Numbered from the stretch's first letter, positions 37,018 through 45,840 are shown. The stretch: DNA of 64,000 bases from Mogibacterium neglectum (GCF_030644205.1 NZ_CP128647.1:1426001-1490000), one strand, 5' to 3'. A program made the numbers and translations. The notes: generated by a model not told the origin, from the sequence alone.

Positions 37018-38132
37018 CTGTTCTCCATATCATCCAGCTTGTCCAGCACCTCTTGAAAATACTCAGGTATCTCGCTAGAAAACTCCATGTACTCACCTGT
37101 CCTAGGGTGTTCGAATCCTAGTAGTCTAGCATGAAGAAGCTGACCAGTCAGTCCAAAAGGATGTTTCTTCGGTCCATATAGCGTATCCCCAACTAGTGGA
37201 TGCTTGATAGAAGCCATGTGGACTCTAATCTGATGTGTGCGTCCCGTCTCAAGCCGTGCAGCTACAAGAGTGTATTTACCGTAACGCTTCAGGACTCTAA
37301 TGTGCGTGACCGCATCTCTTGCTCCTATTCCGTTTACAGCCTTTCTGAGTCTATTGATGTCATCACGACCGATTGGCGCATCTATGGTCAGTTTATCTTT
37401 CTTGATGTTATCAAAGACTAGCGCTACATATTCCCTAGTAACTGAATGTACCTTGAGTTGCGCGGCAAGCGATTCGTGTGCACTGTCATTCTTGGCTATC
37501 ATCAGTAGGCCGCTCGTATCCTTATCAATCCTGTGGACGATTCCTGGTCTAATCGCTCCATTTATGGACGAGAGTGAATCTCCACAGTGATACATTATGG
37601 CATTAACGAGCGTTCCACTAGGGTTTCCAATAGCAGGGTGCACAACCATGCCGCGTGGCTTTTCAACTACTATTATGTCTCCATCCTCATATACTATATC
37701 GATAGGGACATCCTCAGGGGCAGCGTCGATTGGCTTCGCCTCTGGAATGGAAATCATTATAGTTTCGCCTGACTTGACTTTGTACTTTTTTACTACCTTC
37801 TTCCCCGAGACGCTGACTAGACCGTCCTCGATGAGATTCTGAGCGTAGCTCCTAGAGAGGTCGGTCACTTCACCTATGTAAGCGTCAAGTCTCTTACCTT
37901 CATCGGATTCTAAGGGGGTAAGACTCTTGACTTCTCTAATCTGCCCATGTGAAGCAGTACCAGGTTGCAACGCTAACTCTTCACCTGTTACATCATGGCT
38001 TTCCATATTGCCATCTCCGGCTAAGCTCATATCCGCTTGAGTAGAAGTCTCTGTTCCCCCGTATGCGAAGTTATCCAGCTTCTCTGGTGCAGCATCGCGT
38101 ATATTCACTTGTTCCTGTCTTGGCTTAAGCAT
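37014..38132 (-). CDS. Pseudouridine synthase, RluD family
   Basis: Isomerises uridine in 23S rRNA. About 372 residues. An S4 RNA-binding domain (R-L-D-A-Y-I-G near residue 78) is followed by the catalytic domain with H-R-I-D-K-D-T-S-G-L-L near residue 203, where the Asp is the nucleophile, and later R-T-H-Q-I-R-V-H. The N-terminus has about 75 extra residues that are polar, acidic and low in conservation. ATG at 38132 with GGGGA upstream overlaps lspA by eight bases. Which uridines are targeted is not known. Confidence 0.9.
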   Translation of the reverse strand: MLKPRQEQVNIRDAAPEKLDNFAYGGTETSTQADMSLAGDGNMESHDVTGEELALQPGTASHGQIREVKSLTPLESDEGKRLDAYIGEVTDLSRSYAQNLIEDGLVSVSGKKVVKKYKVKSGETIMISIPEAKPIDAAPEDVPIDIVYEDGDIIVVEKPRGMVVHPAIGNPSGTLVNAIMYHCGDSLSSINGAIRPGIVHRIDKDTSGLLMIAKNDSAHESLAAQLKVHSVTREYVALVFDNIKKDKLTIDAPIGRDDINRLRKAVNGIGARDAVTHIRVLKRYGKYTLVAARLETGRTHQIRVHMASIKHPLVGDTLYGPKKHPFGLTGQLLHARLLGFEHPRTGEYMEFSSEIPEYFQEVLDKLDDMENR

Positions 38133-38571
38133 CTTTTCTGTCCCCAATTATTACCCACAGAATCAGAACTGCGCATCCGATCGTAACGCAGATATCTGCA
38201 ACGTTAAACACTGGGAAGCTCCCCACCGAAATCATGTCCGTCACAAATCCCAGAACAGTTCTATCGATGAGGTTTCCAATTCCACCAGACATTATGAGAA
38301 GTACTCCAAACTCTGCGAGCCTCTCTTTTTTCTTTCTGAGGTGTAGTAGGAATAGTATTCCCGCTATCATTGTTATTATAGGCAAAATTACTGTGATGAG
38401 CTGCGAGTTCTGGAATAAGCTAAAAGCGGCTCCCCGATTCTGGACGTATGTAAAATCTAATACGCCACGGCAAACGGGGAGCGTTTCTCCAATTTCCATG
38501 CGGCTTCTCACAGCGAATTTTGTAATCTGATCTATAATCAGAAGCCCACTCGCTATAATTACCAACATCAT
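38125..38571 (-). CDS. lspA: Lipoprotein signal peptidase (signal peptidase II)
   Basis: 148-residue, four-pass membrane protease that removes signal peptides from diacylglyceryl-modified lipoproteins. Both catalytic aspartates are visible, in G-N-L-I-D-R and F-N-V-A-D-I. N-R-G-A-A-F-S is near residue 45. Clients in this window include MetQ, the amino acid binding protein and the leucine-rich-repeat lipoprotein. It ends inside the rluD start, the normal Firmicutes pair. Confidence 0.95.
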   Translation of the reverse strand: MMLVIIASGLLIIDQITKFAVRSRMEIGETLPVCRGVLDFTYVQNRGAAFSLFQNSQLITVILPIITMIAGILFLLHLRKKKERLAEFGVLLIMSGGIGNLIDRTVLGFVTDMISVGSFPVFNVADICVTIGCAVLILWVIIGDRKDA

Positions 38572-38585
38572 GAATCTTCTCTATT

Positions 38586-39257
38586 CTACTTTAGTATAAT
38601 AGTATCGTCGATTGAACCCTGTTCCTTAGCAAGGTTCTTAAGGCTCTCACTGAGATCTGAAACTGTAGCCTTTTCAGTATTCTCCTCAGCCTTATCCTCT
38701 TTCTTCTTGATAACAAGAGTATCCTGAGTAACTGCAGCTTCATCTCCACCAAATGGCGTCTTGAGCTCCTTGTCGATATCAGGAATGTCACTTCTATCAA
38801 GGTCAGGAAGAAGACCATACTCGTCGTTGTCTAACTTTTCCATCTCGAGCTTAAGCATAGCTTTGTAGTTGCTTCTAAGTCTCTCAACCTTCTGTTTGAG
38901 TACCAGGTGCTCATCGTTGAGCTTCTTAACTGTAGTTTTTGCTTCTAGAAGCATGCTCTCAGCCTCTAGCTCAGCATCTCTCATCATGAGCTCAGCTCTT
39001 CTCTCAGCACTTGCAGAGATATCAGCCATAAGCCTCTTAGCTGTCTCGAGTGTGTCGAGCATAGCTGTGTCAGACTTCTGCGACTCCTCAAGCTGCTTCT
39101 CGAGGAACTTAATCTTGTGAGCCATGTTTCTATTATCATTAAGAACCTTCTCATAGTCAACAATTATAAGGTCTAGAAATTCATCAACCTCTCTTGAGTT
39201 ATACCCCTTTTTGTCACGAGTAAAATCTTTCTTATCGATATCTATTGGCATTATCAT
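38586..39257 (-). CDS. divIVA: DivIVA-family cell division protein
   Basis: 223 residues. The N-terminal lipid-binding motif D-I-D-K-K-D-F-T-R and G-Y-N-S-R-E-V-D-E-F-L-D are canonical. A long coiled coil covers about 35-165, then an acidic tail. It marks curved membranes at septa and poles. AAGGGAAGG lies about ten bases before the first ATG, and an ATG two codons in is an alternative. It sits in the order sepF-yggT-divIVA-lspA. Confidence 0.93.
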   Translation of the reverse strand: MIMPIDIDKKDFTRDKKGYNSREVDEFLDLIIVDYEKVLNDNRNMAHKIKFLEKQLEESQKSDTAMLDTLETAKRLMADISASAERRAELMMRDAELEAESMLLEAKTTVKKLNDEHLVLKQKVERLRSNYKAMLKLEMEKLDNDEYGLLPDLDRSDIPDIDKELKTPFGGDEAAVTQDTLVIKKKEDKAEENTEKATVSDLSESLKNLAKEQGSIDDTIILK

Positions 39258-39314
39258 AGCATCGGTACCTTCCCTTCTATTTCTCTCTTAATCAAGTATA
39301 ATTATGGCTTTCGC

Positions 39315-39602
39315 CTAAAAAACATTCGTTATCAGCCTTATGGCTAACACCTGGAAAACGCGAATTAGTAAAAACGCAATCATCGGCGCCCAGTCTAGAC
39401 CCATCTGCCCGTGGCCATTCTTATAGATTATCTTTCTAATCGGATTGACAAGCGGACTTGTAAGCTGGGTTCCCATCTGATATAAGCCTCTCATGAACTC
39501 ACTAGTTCCTGCAAACCAGCTTAACACCGCTGTCACTACAAGCATCATCTGTAGTATTGAGCAAAACCACGTGATGGCTCTTATCAGAACTAAATCCATC
39601 AA
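39315..39602 (-). CDS. YggT family membrane protein
   Basis: 95 residues, two hydrophobic segments with the family L-S-W-F and P-I-R-K-I-I-Y segments between them. Family members sit between sepF and divIVA in many Firmicutes (YlmG). Their role in membrane or division organisation is only partly known. The start follows the sepF stop directly. Confidence 0.9.
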   Translation of the reverse strand: MMDLVLIRAITWFCSILQMMLVVTAVLSWFAGTSEFMRGLYQMGTQLTSPLVNPIRKIIYKNGHGQMGLDWAPMIAFLLIRVFQVLAIRLITNVF

Positions 39603-40139
39603 TTACCTCCAAGGGCTGCTTTTCTCGCCAAGCTGTCCACCTTCAGCACTCTCACGGTTAACCTTCGCAGCTATGTCAACATTAGCAGGTGCAAATATGA
39701 ATATGTTAGATGTCACTCTTTGTACATTTCCATTAAGTGCATATGTTGCTCCACTAAGGAAATCGAACATCTTACGAGCTAGCTCAGTCTCAACATGTTC
39801 TAGGTTAATAATCACAGGCTTTCTCGACTTAAGATTATCTACGAGCTTAGTACACTCGTCGAAATTCTTAGGTTCGATTACAAGCATCTTAAAAGGACCT
39901 GAACCATTCATCGAATAAGCTTTATTCTGTGGTCCCTTTGAAATTAGTGGCTCAATCTTATCATATGCCGCATCTGACTTGTGAATGCCAGTCTCTGGAC
40001 GAGATTGACCCATTGGAGCGACTGGTTTCTCGTCGCCTCTCATCTTATCCATTTCTTCAGCGATTTCATCTTCTGAAACTTCGATTTCGTCCTCTGACTC
40101 CATTCCGATCGCCGCTTTAAGAGCATCCTTAAAACCCAT
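39603..40139 (-). CDS. sepF: Cell division protein SepF
   Basis: About 178 residues. An N-terminal amphipathic membrane-targeting helix (M-G-F-K-D-A-L-K-A-A-I-G) and an acidic linker precede the SepF core (V-I-E-P-K-N-F-D-E-C, then P-V-I-I-N-L-E, and D-F-L-S-G-A-T-Y-A-L-N-G). It polymerises, binds FtsZ and anchors it to the membrane. ATG at 40139 is chosen because GGAGG is eight bases upstream. Confidence 0.94.
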   Translation of the reverse strand: MGFKDALKAAIGMESEDEIEVSEDEIAEEMDKMRGDEKPVAPMGQSRPETGIHKSDAAYDKIEPLISKGPQNKAYSMNGSGPFKMLVIEPKNFDECTKLVDNLKSRKPVIINLEHVETELARKMFDFLSGATYALNGNVQRVTSNIFIFAPANVDIAAKVNRESAEGGQLGEKSSPWR

Positions 40140-40254
40140 GACTCTTTCCTCCATTTTACGTCAATTTAATATCCATACTATTATATTATTAATTTTCATC
40201 GTTCAATGAAAACTGCGTGAGATTTTCTCACCTATATCATCTTATTCTACCACA

Positions 40255-40953
40255 TTAACGGTAATCGCGCTGTCCAAAAATTGAACTTCCTACTCTTACA
40301 ATCGTAGACCCTTCCTCAATAGCAATTTCAAAGTCCGCAGACATTCCCATTGATAGTGTGTCTATATATGCACGCTCTTTAGGGAAGTCGAGTTTCTTGA
40401 GTTCTTCAAAAATTCCTTTCGTCTCCTTAAAGTATCTACGGGAATCCTCCGGATTATCCGCCATAGGAGGAATACACATAATACCGCGAACCCGCACAGA
40501 ATCACATTCAGCCACAATACACTCTATAAGCTCCTGTACATCTCCCTTAGGGATTCCTGTTTTTGACTCCTCCTCAGCAAGGTTAATCTCAATCAGAACA
40601 TCCATTACAAGACTTGCAGCTGCTGCCCTCTTGTTAATCTCCCTTGCAAGCTTAAGCGAATCAACAGAATGAATCATAATTACCTTATCAATTATCTGCC
40701 TAACCTTGTTAGTCTGTAGATGTCCAATGAGATGCCACCTCTCCGGATGGACTTCATCATACTTGCTCAGCAGTTCCTGAACCTTGTTTTCACCAAAGTC
40801 AGTAGCCCCTGCATCGATCGCTTCCTTTAGTTCAGCCGGCTCATGCTTCTTCGTAACAGCCATGAGAATTACATCTTCTGGACTTCGTCCCGAGCGCTTT
40901 GCAGCAGCATCCTTACGCTTCAATATTTCTAAATAATTGTCCCGAATACTCAT
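40255..40953 (-). CDS. Pyridoxal-phosphate homeostasis protein (YggS/YlmE)
   Basis: 232 residues, a single-domain alanine-racemase-like barrel that binds PLP without known catalysis and buffers vitamin B6 pools. The PLP lysine is in M-A-V-T-K-K near residue 35. Family motifs G-E-N-K-V-Q and H-L-I-G-H-L-Q-T-N-K follow, and S-M-G-M-S-A-D is near the end. Its ATG shares a base with the stop of the HlyD-like gene. sepF follows. Confidence 0.94.
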   Translation of the reverse strand: MSIRDNYLEILKRKDAAAKRSGRSPEDVILMAVTKKHEPAELKEAIDAGATDFGENKVQELLSKYDEVHPERWHLIGHLQTNKVRQIIDKVIMIHSVDSLKLAREINKRAAAASLVMDVLIEINLAEEESKTGIPKGDVQELIECIVAECDSVRVRGIMCIPPMADNPEDSRRYFKETKGIFEELKKLDFPKERAYIDTLSMGMSADFEIAIEEGSTIVRVGSSIFGQRDYR

Positions 40954-41972
40954 TATTTGCTAACATCCTTTGCATTTTTTATATCGCGCCTGCTCGGCGA
41001 TTTAACAACTTCGTCATAAGTGCTAATCGTCTTGACATAATTGCCTTTGCTATCCATGTATATGTCTTCATATACGGCAGCCTTCTCACCATTATTAGCC
41101 TTGATACTAATCGCCTTGAATTTCAGCCTCCCGATTTTATCCTTAGTGATGATGCCTTTTTTGCCATCTTTCTTGACAATGCTTTTAGTCAAAATCACTA
41201 CACCATCTGAGCTTGATGCAGTAACATTAGCTTTCTCAAATCTACCTGTAGTGAAACCGTCAAAATACTGTCTACATCTAAGAATTATACGCGCACTCTT
41301 CCCTTTTCCTTTGTGGAGACCAACGACAACAGCATTCATATTCTTATTAGCAATGGAAATCTTGACATTTTGCCCCTTAGCATAGTGATTGGCCGTCTCT
41401 GAATCCGCATAAAAAATATACCACCAGCTACCATTTTCGATTACCTTAAATACAGGTTCACCTTTAGCTACTTTCCCGTCAGACAGCTCACTAATTTTTG
41501 ACTTTCCTAGTTTTTCAAATTGGTTCTCTGACATATTAAATATATTATCCGAATTCAGGTATTCAAGGCCATCTAGCTTATAAGTGATATATCCTGGATG
41601 TTCGGTGTTTCCGTTATCAGTGCTTATAACAGCATCTTCCTTCTTAATCTTCTTCAGAAGAGAATCATACTTATCGCTAGAACTACTAGCTCCTTCTCCA
41701 GAGATCTTGACAACCTTAGAGTTTCCCTTTACCAGCTCACCTTCAGTAACTGTACGCTTAACATTCCCTGCTTTTCCAGCTGTGTAAACGGTCTCATTTC
41801 TCACTATGTAGCCTTCTGTCTCGTCTTTAACTTCAACGTTTCCGTACTTTGCTACATAAGACCTATCAAAAAGACCTGCAACTGAAGGCAGCACATATAC
41901 GATTACCAAAACGGTAATCAATGCAATTACATATATCGCTCCCCAGAATAAAGTCTTTTTTTTCTTCATCAT
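40953..41972 (-). CDS. HlyD-like membrane-anchored protein in the division cluster
   Basis: About 339 residues. One N-terminal membrane segment (about residues 8-30), then an extracellular region with a biotinyl/lipoyl-like start (E-G-Y-I-V-R-N-E-T-V) as in HlyD-type adaptors. No ABC or MFS partner is adjacent. Similar proteins occur just before yggS/sepF in clostridia, so a cell-envelope or division-linked role is plausible (inference). The start at 41972 follows GAGG by five bases. An ATG one codon later is equally possible. Confidence 0.75.
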   Translation of the reverse strand: MMKKKKTLFWGAIYVIALITVLVIVYVLPSVAGLFDRSYVAKYGNVEVKDETEGYIVRNETVYTAGKAGNVKRTVTEGELVKGNSKVVKISGEGASSSSDKYDSLLKKIKKEDAVISTDNGNTEHPGYITYKLDGLEYLNSDNIFNMSENQFEKLGKSKISELSDGKVAKGEPVFKVIENGSWWYIFYADSETANHYAKGQNVKISIANKNMNAVVVGLHKGKGKSARIILRCRQYFDGFTTGRFEKANVTASSSDGVVILTKSIVKKDGKKGIITKDKIGRLKFKAISIKANNGEKAAVYEDIYMDSKGNYVKTISTYDEVVKSPSRRDIKNAKDVSK

Positions 41973-41990
41973 CCACACCTCTACAGAATG

Positions 41991-42019
41991 ATTTTACACG
42001 AAAGATTGTACTATAACAA
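41991..42019 (-). promoter_or_regulatory. Promoter of the division cluster
   Basis: TTGTTA, 17 bases, TAAAAT on the minus strand, about 20 bases before the HlyD-like start. It separates this operon from the trmD operon. Confidence 0.6.
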
Positions 42020-42033
42020 TGCTTTATCAGCAC

Positions 42034-42777
42034 CTAATTCTCAATAACTGACTCAATTAGAAGACGTTCCTTCTTGGGGTATGCCTTTTCATCAGTTCTG
42101 AATTTCTCAACGAATTCCTGCCACATATCAGGTCTTCTTTCTTTTGTTATCCTCATAGATTGCTCAAATCTCCAGAGCTCTATTCTCTTGTGGTCACCGC
42201 TAAGTAGAGCCTCTGGAACTTTACCCTCTTCCATGGTCCTTGGCCTTGTGTACTGAGGGTATTCTAGAAGTCCCGAATAGATTGATTCCTCTAGCACTGA
42301 CTCATCTGATGCCAACACGCCCGGAATAAATCTGGCAACCACATCGACTAGCACCATCGCGGGCAGCTCTCCGCCCGTCAGCACATAGTCCCCAATCGAA
42401 ATCTCCTCGGCGGAGAGTTCGGTGAGGGCTCGCTCATCAACACCCTCATAGTGCCCGCAGAGGATTGTGAGCTCGCCCTCACCAGCAAGCTCTTCAGCAG
42501 TCTCCTGAGAGAGCTTGCGCCCGCGAGGCGACATGTATATAGTTCTGCCTGCGAACTCATTCTGCCTATAACAAGAAACGATAGGCTGAACCTGCATAAG
42601 CATACCTGCGCCACCTCCAAAAGGCGTGTCATCGACGCGGCAATGCTTATCCTCAGTATAATCTCTTATATTAACAATATTTAACTCGATAATTTCATTA
42701 TCGGCAGCCCTTCCTATCATGCTTGACCTAATCGGTTCAAACATCTCTGGAAAGAGGGTCATAATATTAATTCTCAT
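42034..42777 (-). CDS. trmD: tRNA (guanine37-N1)-methyltransferase
   Basis: 247 residues. Methylates G37 next to the anticodon using SAM, which prevents frameshifting. The trefoil-knot signatures G-H-Y-E-G-V-D-E-R and G-D-Y-V-L-T-G-G-E-L-P-A are present, as is the N-terminal P-E-M-F. Last gene of the ylxM-ffh-rpsP-khpA-rimM-trmD operon, 22 bases after rimM. Confidence 0.97.
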   Translation of the reverse strand: MRINIMTLFPEMFEPIRSSMIGRAADNEIIELNIVNIRDYTEDKHCRVDDTPFGGGAGMLMQVQPIVSCYRQNEFAGRTIYMSPRGRKLSQETAEELAGEGELTILCGHYEGVDERALTELSAEEISIGDYVLTGGELPAMVLVDVVARFIPGVLASDESVLEESIYSGLLEYPQYTRPRTMEEGKVPEALLSGDHKRIELWRFEQSMRITKERRPDMWQEFVEKFRTDEKAYPKKERLLIESVIEN

Positions 42778-42799
42778 CTACTGCATTCTCTATCTATTA

Positions 42800-43369
42800 T
42801 TAAATTAACCCTGGAATTAGTGTGATATCAATAGTGCCATCCTCCAGCGAAACTTCCTTTATAAAGGCATCAACATATGGAATCAGCACCTTTCTGCTGT
42901 CCTCAGCTAGAACCACCTCTAGTAAAGTCTGAGATGGATTATCAATCATATCATTTACATCTCCGATGATTTCTCCACTCTCAGAATCGCGAGCACGTAG
43001 TCCTATTAAGTCACGGTAATAGTAGTGTCCTGGCTCAAGTTCAGCTAGTTCACTTTCTGGTATGTAAAGTTCTGCACCTGTTAGCTTTTCAGCTGCGGTT
43101 CTATCTGCAACATTATAGAACTTCACTACAGGTCTTCCCTTTTGATACCTGATACTCTTAACCTCGAGCTCAATCGATCCATCTACTCCGTAAACTGCAT
43201 TATCTCCTCCAAACTCTGAATATTTCTTACCATCTACAAGTAGCACCGCCCCCTCATAGAGGTTTTCAGATTCTTCCGCGTAGAGGCGCACCTTGGTCTC
43301 CCCCTTTAGGCCAACTGCAGCTCCAACCTTTCCAACACTAACCATCGTATTGTCTTTTGCTAGTGACAT
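42800..43369 (-). CDS. rimM: 16S rRNA processing protein RimM
   Basis: About 189 residues. The N-terminal RimM barrel starts V-G-K-V-G-A-A-V-G-L-K-G-E, and the C-terminal PRC-type barrel has Y-Y-R-D-L-I-G then V-L-I-P-Y-V-D-A-F-I-K. It binds S19 and aids 30S head maturation. I start at 43369, where AAGGAGG precedes the ATG. The longer frame would add 30 unrelated residues and run into a hairpin. Confidence 0.93.
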   Translation of the reverse strand: MSLAKDNTMVSVGKVGAAVGLKGETKVRLYAEESENLYEGAVLLVDGKKYSEFGGDNAVYGVDGSIELEVKSIRYQKGRPVVKFYNVADRTAAEKLTGAELYIPESELAELEPGHYYYRDLIGLRARDSESGEIIGDVNDMIDNPSQTLLEVVLAEDSRKVLIPYVDAFIKEVSLEDGTIDITLIPGLI

Positions 43370-43440
43370 ATTCTCCTCCTTGGATGCACTCACACCCTCT
43401 ATCCACACTAAAAATTCACTTCCCTCATTATAGAAAATAA

Positions 43441-43461
43441 GCATGCGTGAACCACGCATGC
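43441..43461 (-). terminator. Hairpin between khpA and rimM
   Basis: A perfect 9-bp stem (GCATGCGTG and complement) with a 3-base loop. The minus strand continues TTATTTTC. It may act as a partial terminator that lowers rimM-trmD relative to rpsP, or as an RNase-resistant end. Confidence 0.65.
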
Positions 43462-43492
43462 CTTGATAATGATAATTGCCCGAGTCGCGCTA

Positions 43493-43723
43493 TTATTCAA
43501 CGATATCAACAGTGACTCTCTTGTTCTGCTTGATTGCAGCTGCCTTCACAACAGTTCTAATTGCTTTGGCAATGCGTCCCTGTTTGCCAATGATCTTACC
43601 CATGTCCTCTTTTGCAACGCTGAGTTTAATCACTATCTCGTTGCCGTTCACTTCTTCAGTCACGACAACATCGGCAGGCCTTGATACTAGTGCTTTGGCA
43701 ATTGATTCAACTAAGCCGGCCAT
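43493..43723 (-). CDS. khpA: KH-domain RNA-binding protein KhpA
   Basis: 76 residues, a single type II KH domain with the G-K-I-I-G-K-Q-G-R loop near residue 42. KhpA pairs with KhpB/Jag and influences cell division and RNA stability in Gram-positives. Lies 13 bases after rpsP. Confidence 0.93.
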   Translation of the reverse strand: MAGLVESIAKALVSRPADVVVTEEVNGNEIVIKLSVAKEDMGKIIGKQGRIAKAIRTVVKAAAIKQNKRVTVDIVE

Positions 43724-43736
43724 TATCTCTTCCTTC

Positions 43737-43979
43737 CTACTTCAAGCAACCCGACTTCTTGAGCAGCGCTCTTACGGTGTCGGTAGGCTGTGCTCCGTTA
43801 GCAAGCCACTTCTGTGCAGCCTCGTTATCGATATTGATCTCTGCTGGATCCTTAAGAGGATTGTATGTACCAATCTCTTCGATAAATCTTCCATTTCTTG
43901 GAGTTCTTGAATCTGCAACTACTACTCTGTAGAAAGGCTTCTTGTGAGCTCCCATTCTCTTTAATCTGATCTTAACCAT
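43737..43979 (-). CDS. rpsP: Ribosomal protein bS16
   Basis: 80 residues. The family start ([18 protein letters not shown]) and [10 protein letters not shown] are present. Structural protein of the 30S subunit. Confidence 0.97.
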   Translation of the reverse strand: MVKIRLKRMGAHKKPFYRVVVADSRTPRNGRFIEEIGTYNPLKDPAEINIDNEAAQKWLANGAQPTDTVRALLKKSGCLK

Positions 43980-44041
43980 TTGTTCCTCCTGATTATCTTT
44001 AAAAAATAATATTTATGCTTAACAAATAAATTTGTTATAAG

Positions 44042-45385
44042 CTAACCCATTAGTCCTCTAAAAAGTTTGTTCTTCTTAAGTGCCGCCGGATTATTAAACT
44101 TCTTCATCATCGACTTCATCTCATCAAACTGCTTGATAAGTTGGTTGATGCTCTGTACCGTCTGACCGCTTCCAGCTGCGATACGTTTTCTCCTACTTGC
44201 GTTTAAAATATTTGGATTCTCACGCTCTGCATTAGTCATCGATTGGATAATCGCCTTCATTCTATCGAGGTCTTTCTTACCCTTCTCGAAATCAATCTGT
44301 TTCTTATCAGCTGCTGAGATTCCGGGAATCATATCGATAAGCTTCGCAATTCCGCCCATCTTGCTGATCTGTCCCATCTGCTCTAGGAAATCATTCAGGT
44401 CGAATTGATTCTTCCTAAACTTCGCTTCCATTCTTGCAGCTTCTTCTTCGGTATAAGCATTTTCAGCCTGTTCGATGAGGCTCATGACATCGCCCATTCC
44501 GAGGATTCTCGAAGCTATCCTGTCTGGGTGGAATGGCTCGAGGGCATTATACTTCTCACCAGTACCCATGAACTTAATTGGCTTGCCAGTAACCATCTTG
44601 GTTGATAGCGCAGCACCTCCGCGGGAATCTCCGTCCATCTTGGTCATGATTATGCCATCTATGCCGAGTTTCTCATTGAACCCCTCTGCGATGTTAACCG
44701 CATCCTGACCTGTGAGTGCATCAACCGCAAGTAGAATCTCGTGAGGTCTAATGCCCTTCTTCAACTGAACCAGCTCTTCCATCAGTGCTTCATCTATCTG
44801 CAAACGTCCTGCTGTATCGACAATCAGAACGTTACAGCCCTTACGCTGAGCCTCTTCTAGAGCAGCCTTAGCGATAACCAGTGGCTCATTCGACTCCCTC
44901 ATGGTATACACAGGAGTATTTACAGCCTTACCAACTACCTCTAGCTGATCTATAGCCGCTGGCCTATACACGTCACATGCGCATAGCATCGGCTTCTTGC
45001 CATTCTGCTTTAGCCAAGCAGCCAGCTTTCCACAGGTTGTTGTCTTACCAGTACCCTGGAGACCAACCATCATATAAACAGTAAATCCACTTGGCGAATA
45101 TGTGAGCTTGCTGTTCGCTCCGCCCATCATGTCAACAAGCTCTTCCTTCACAATCTTGAGCACTTGCTGCCCTGGAGTAAGACTCTTGAGCACATCTGCA
45201 CCCATCGCCTTCTCTTTAATAGTAGCAATAAATTGCTTTACGACCTTGAAGTTAACATCAGCCTCGAGTAGCGCTAGCTTTACCTCGCGCATCGCCGCAT
45301 CGATGTCCTTCTCACTTACAACACCTTTGCCTCGTAGATTTCGAAATGTTTCTTGTAATTTTTCCGATAAACCTTCGAATGCCAT
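44042..45385 (-). CDS. ffh: Signal recognition particle protein
   Basis: 447 residues. NG domain with G1 loop G-L-Q-G-T-G-K-T-T near residue 108, D-T-A-G-R-L and T-K-M-D-G-D-S-R-G-G. The methionine-rich M domain follows, with the RNA-binding S-G-Q-T-V-Q near residue 405. Targets nascent membrane proteins to the translocon together with FtsY and SRP RNA (neither in this window). ylxM precedes it. Confidence 0.97.
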   Translation of the reverse strand: MAFEGLSEKLQETFRNLRGKGVVSEKDIDAAMREVKLALLEADVNFKVVKQFIATIKEKAMGADVLKSLTPGQQVLKIVKEELVDMMGGANSKLTYSPSGFTVYMMVGLQGTGKTTTCGKLAAWLKQNGKKPMLCACDVYRPAAIDQLEVVGKAVNTPVYTMRESNEPLVIAKAALEEAQRKGCNVLIVDTAGRLQIDEALMEELVQLKKGIRPHEILLAVDALTGQDAVNIAEGFNEKLGIDGIIMTKMDGDSRGGAALSTKMVTGKPIKFMGTGEKYNALEPFHPDRIASRILGMGDVMSLIEQAENAYTEEEAARMEAKFRKNQFDLNDFLEQMGQISKMGGIAKLIDMIPGISAADKKQIDFEKGKKDLDRMKAIIQSMTNAERENPNILNASRRKRIAAGSGQTVQSINQLIKQFDEMKSMMKKFNNPAALKKNKLFRGLMG

Positions 45386-45417
45386 ACCTTATCCTATCTC
45401 TCCATATATGAAGGCTC

Positions 45418-45783
45418 TTATAGATCGAGAGCCCTATGCATAAATTCATTCATCTTTGAAAGTGCTCCGCGAAGCTCCTCCGCATCATCCACCGAGCTCA
45501 TGCTTTCCAGCAGGTTATCAGCTTCAGAAATCAGAGCATTATTAGCTTTCCACTCTGCAACGAGCCCTAGCGCAGCTTCGTACTTCTCAAGGCTGCTCTC
45601 TGCTTTCTTGAGTACGTAGTGAACACCTTGCCTACTGAGTCCAAGTTCTTCTGCAATCTCTGTCAGCGACAGATTATCCTCATGATAGAGATCCATAATC
45701 TCGCGCTTGTTCTCATCTAGCAGACTACCGTAGAAGTCATACATTAAGCTCGCATATTCAACATTGCTTATAATTTCTTTCAT
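45418..45783 (-). CDS. ylxM: YlxM family putative HTH protein (UPF0122)
   Basis: 121 residues. A sigma-70 region 4-like helix-turn-helix is near residues 35-65 (S-L-T-E-I-A-E-E-L-G-L-S-R-Q-G-V-H-Y). Homologues lie before ffh and associate with SRP. The ATG at 45783 has no ribosome binding site. A consensus promoter ends only eight bases before it, so the transcript would be nearly leaderless. A second ATG 13 codons in lacks a good binding site too. Confidence 0.9.
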   Translation of the reverse strand: MKEIISNVEYASLMYDFYGSLLDENKREIMDLYHEDNLSLTEIAEELGLSRQGVHYVLKKAESSLEKYEAALGLVAEWKANNALISEADNLLESMSSVDDAEELRGALSKMNEFMHRALDL

Positions 45784-45791
45784 ACCGTAAA

Positions 45792-45820
45792 ACTATAACA
45801 TAACAAAAAACAGCTGTCAA
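45792..45820 (-). promoter_or_regulatory. Promoter of the ylxM-ffh operon inside a terminator
   Basis: TTGACA, 17 bases, TATAGT on the minus strand. The -35 hexamer lies in the distal arm of the terminator hairpin. The -10 ends eight bases before the ylxM ATG. Confidence 0.75.
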
Positions 45821-45840
45821 GTATTTCTCTTGACAGCTGT
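45810..45840 (-). terminator. Terminator of the APC permease gene
   Basis: A perfect 12-bp stem (ACAGCTGTCAAG and complement) with a 7-base loop, followed on the minus strand by TTTTTTG. Confidence 0.92.

Noticed and set aside
38591-38818. Alternative 75-codon frame inside divIVA
   Set aside because: Same-strand shadow of the DivIVA acidic tail, Leu/Arg-rich and without a binding site.
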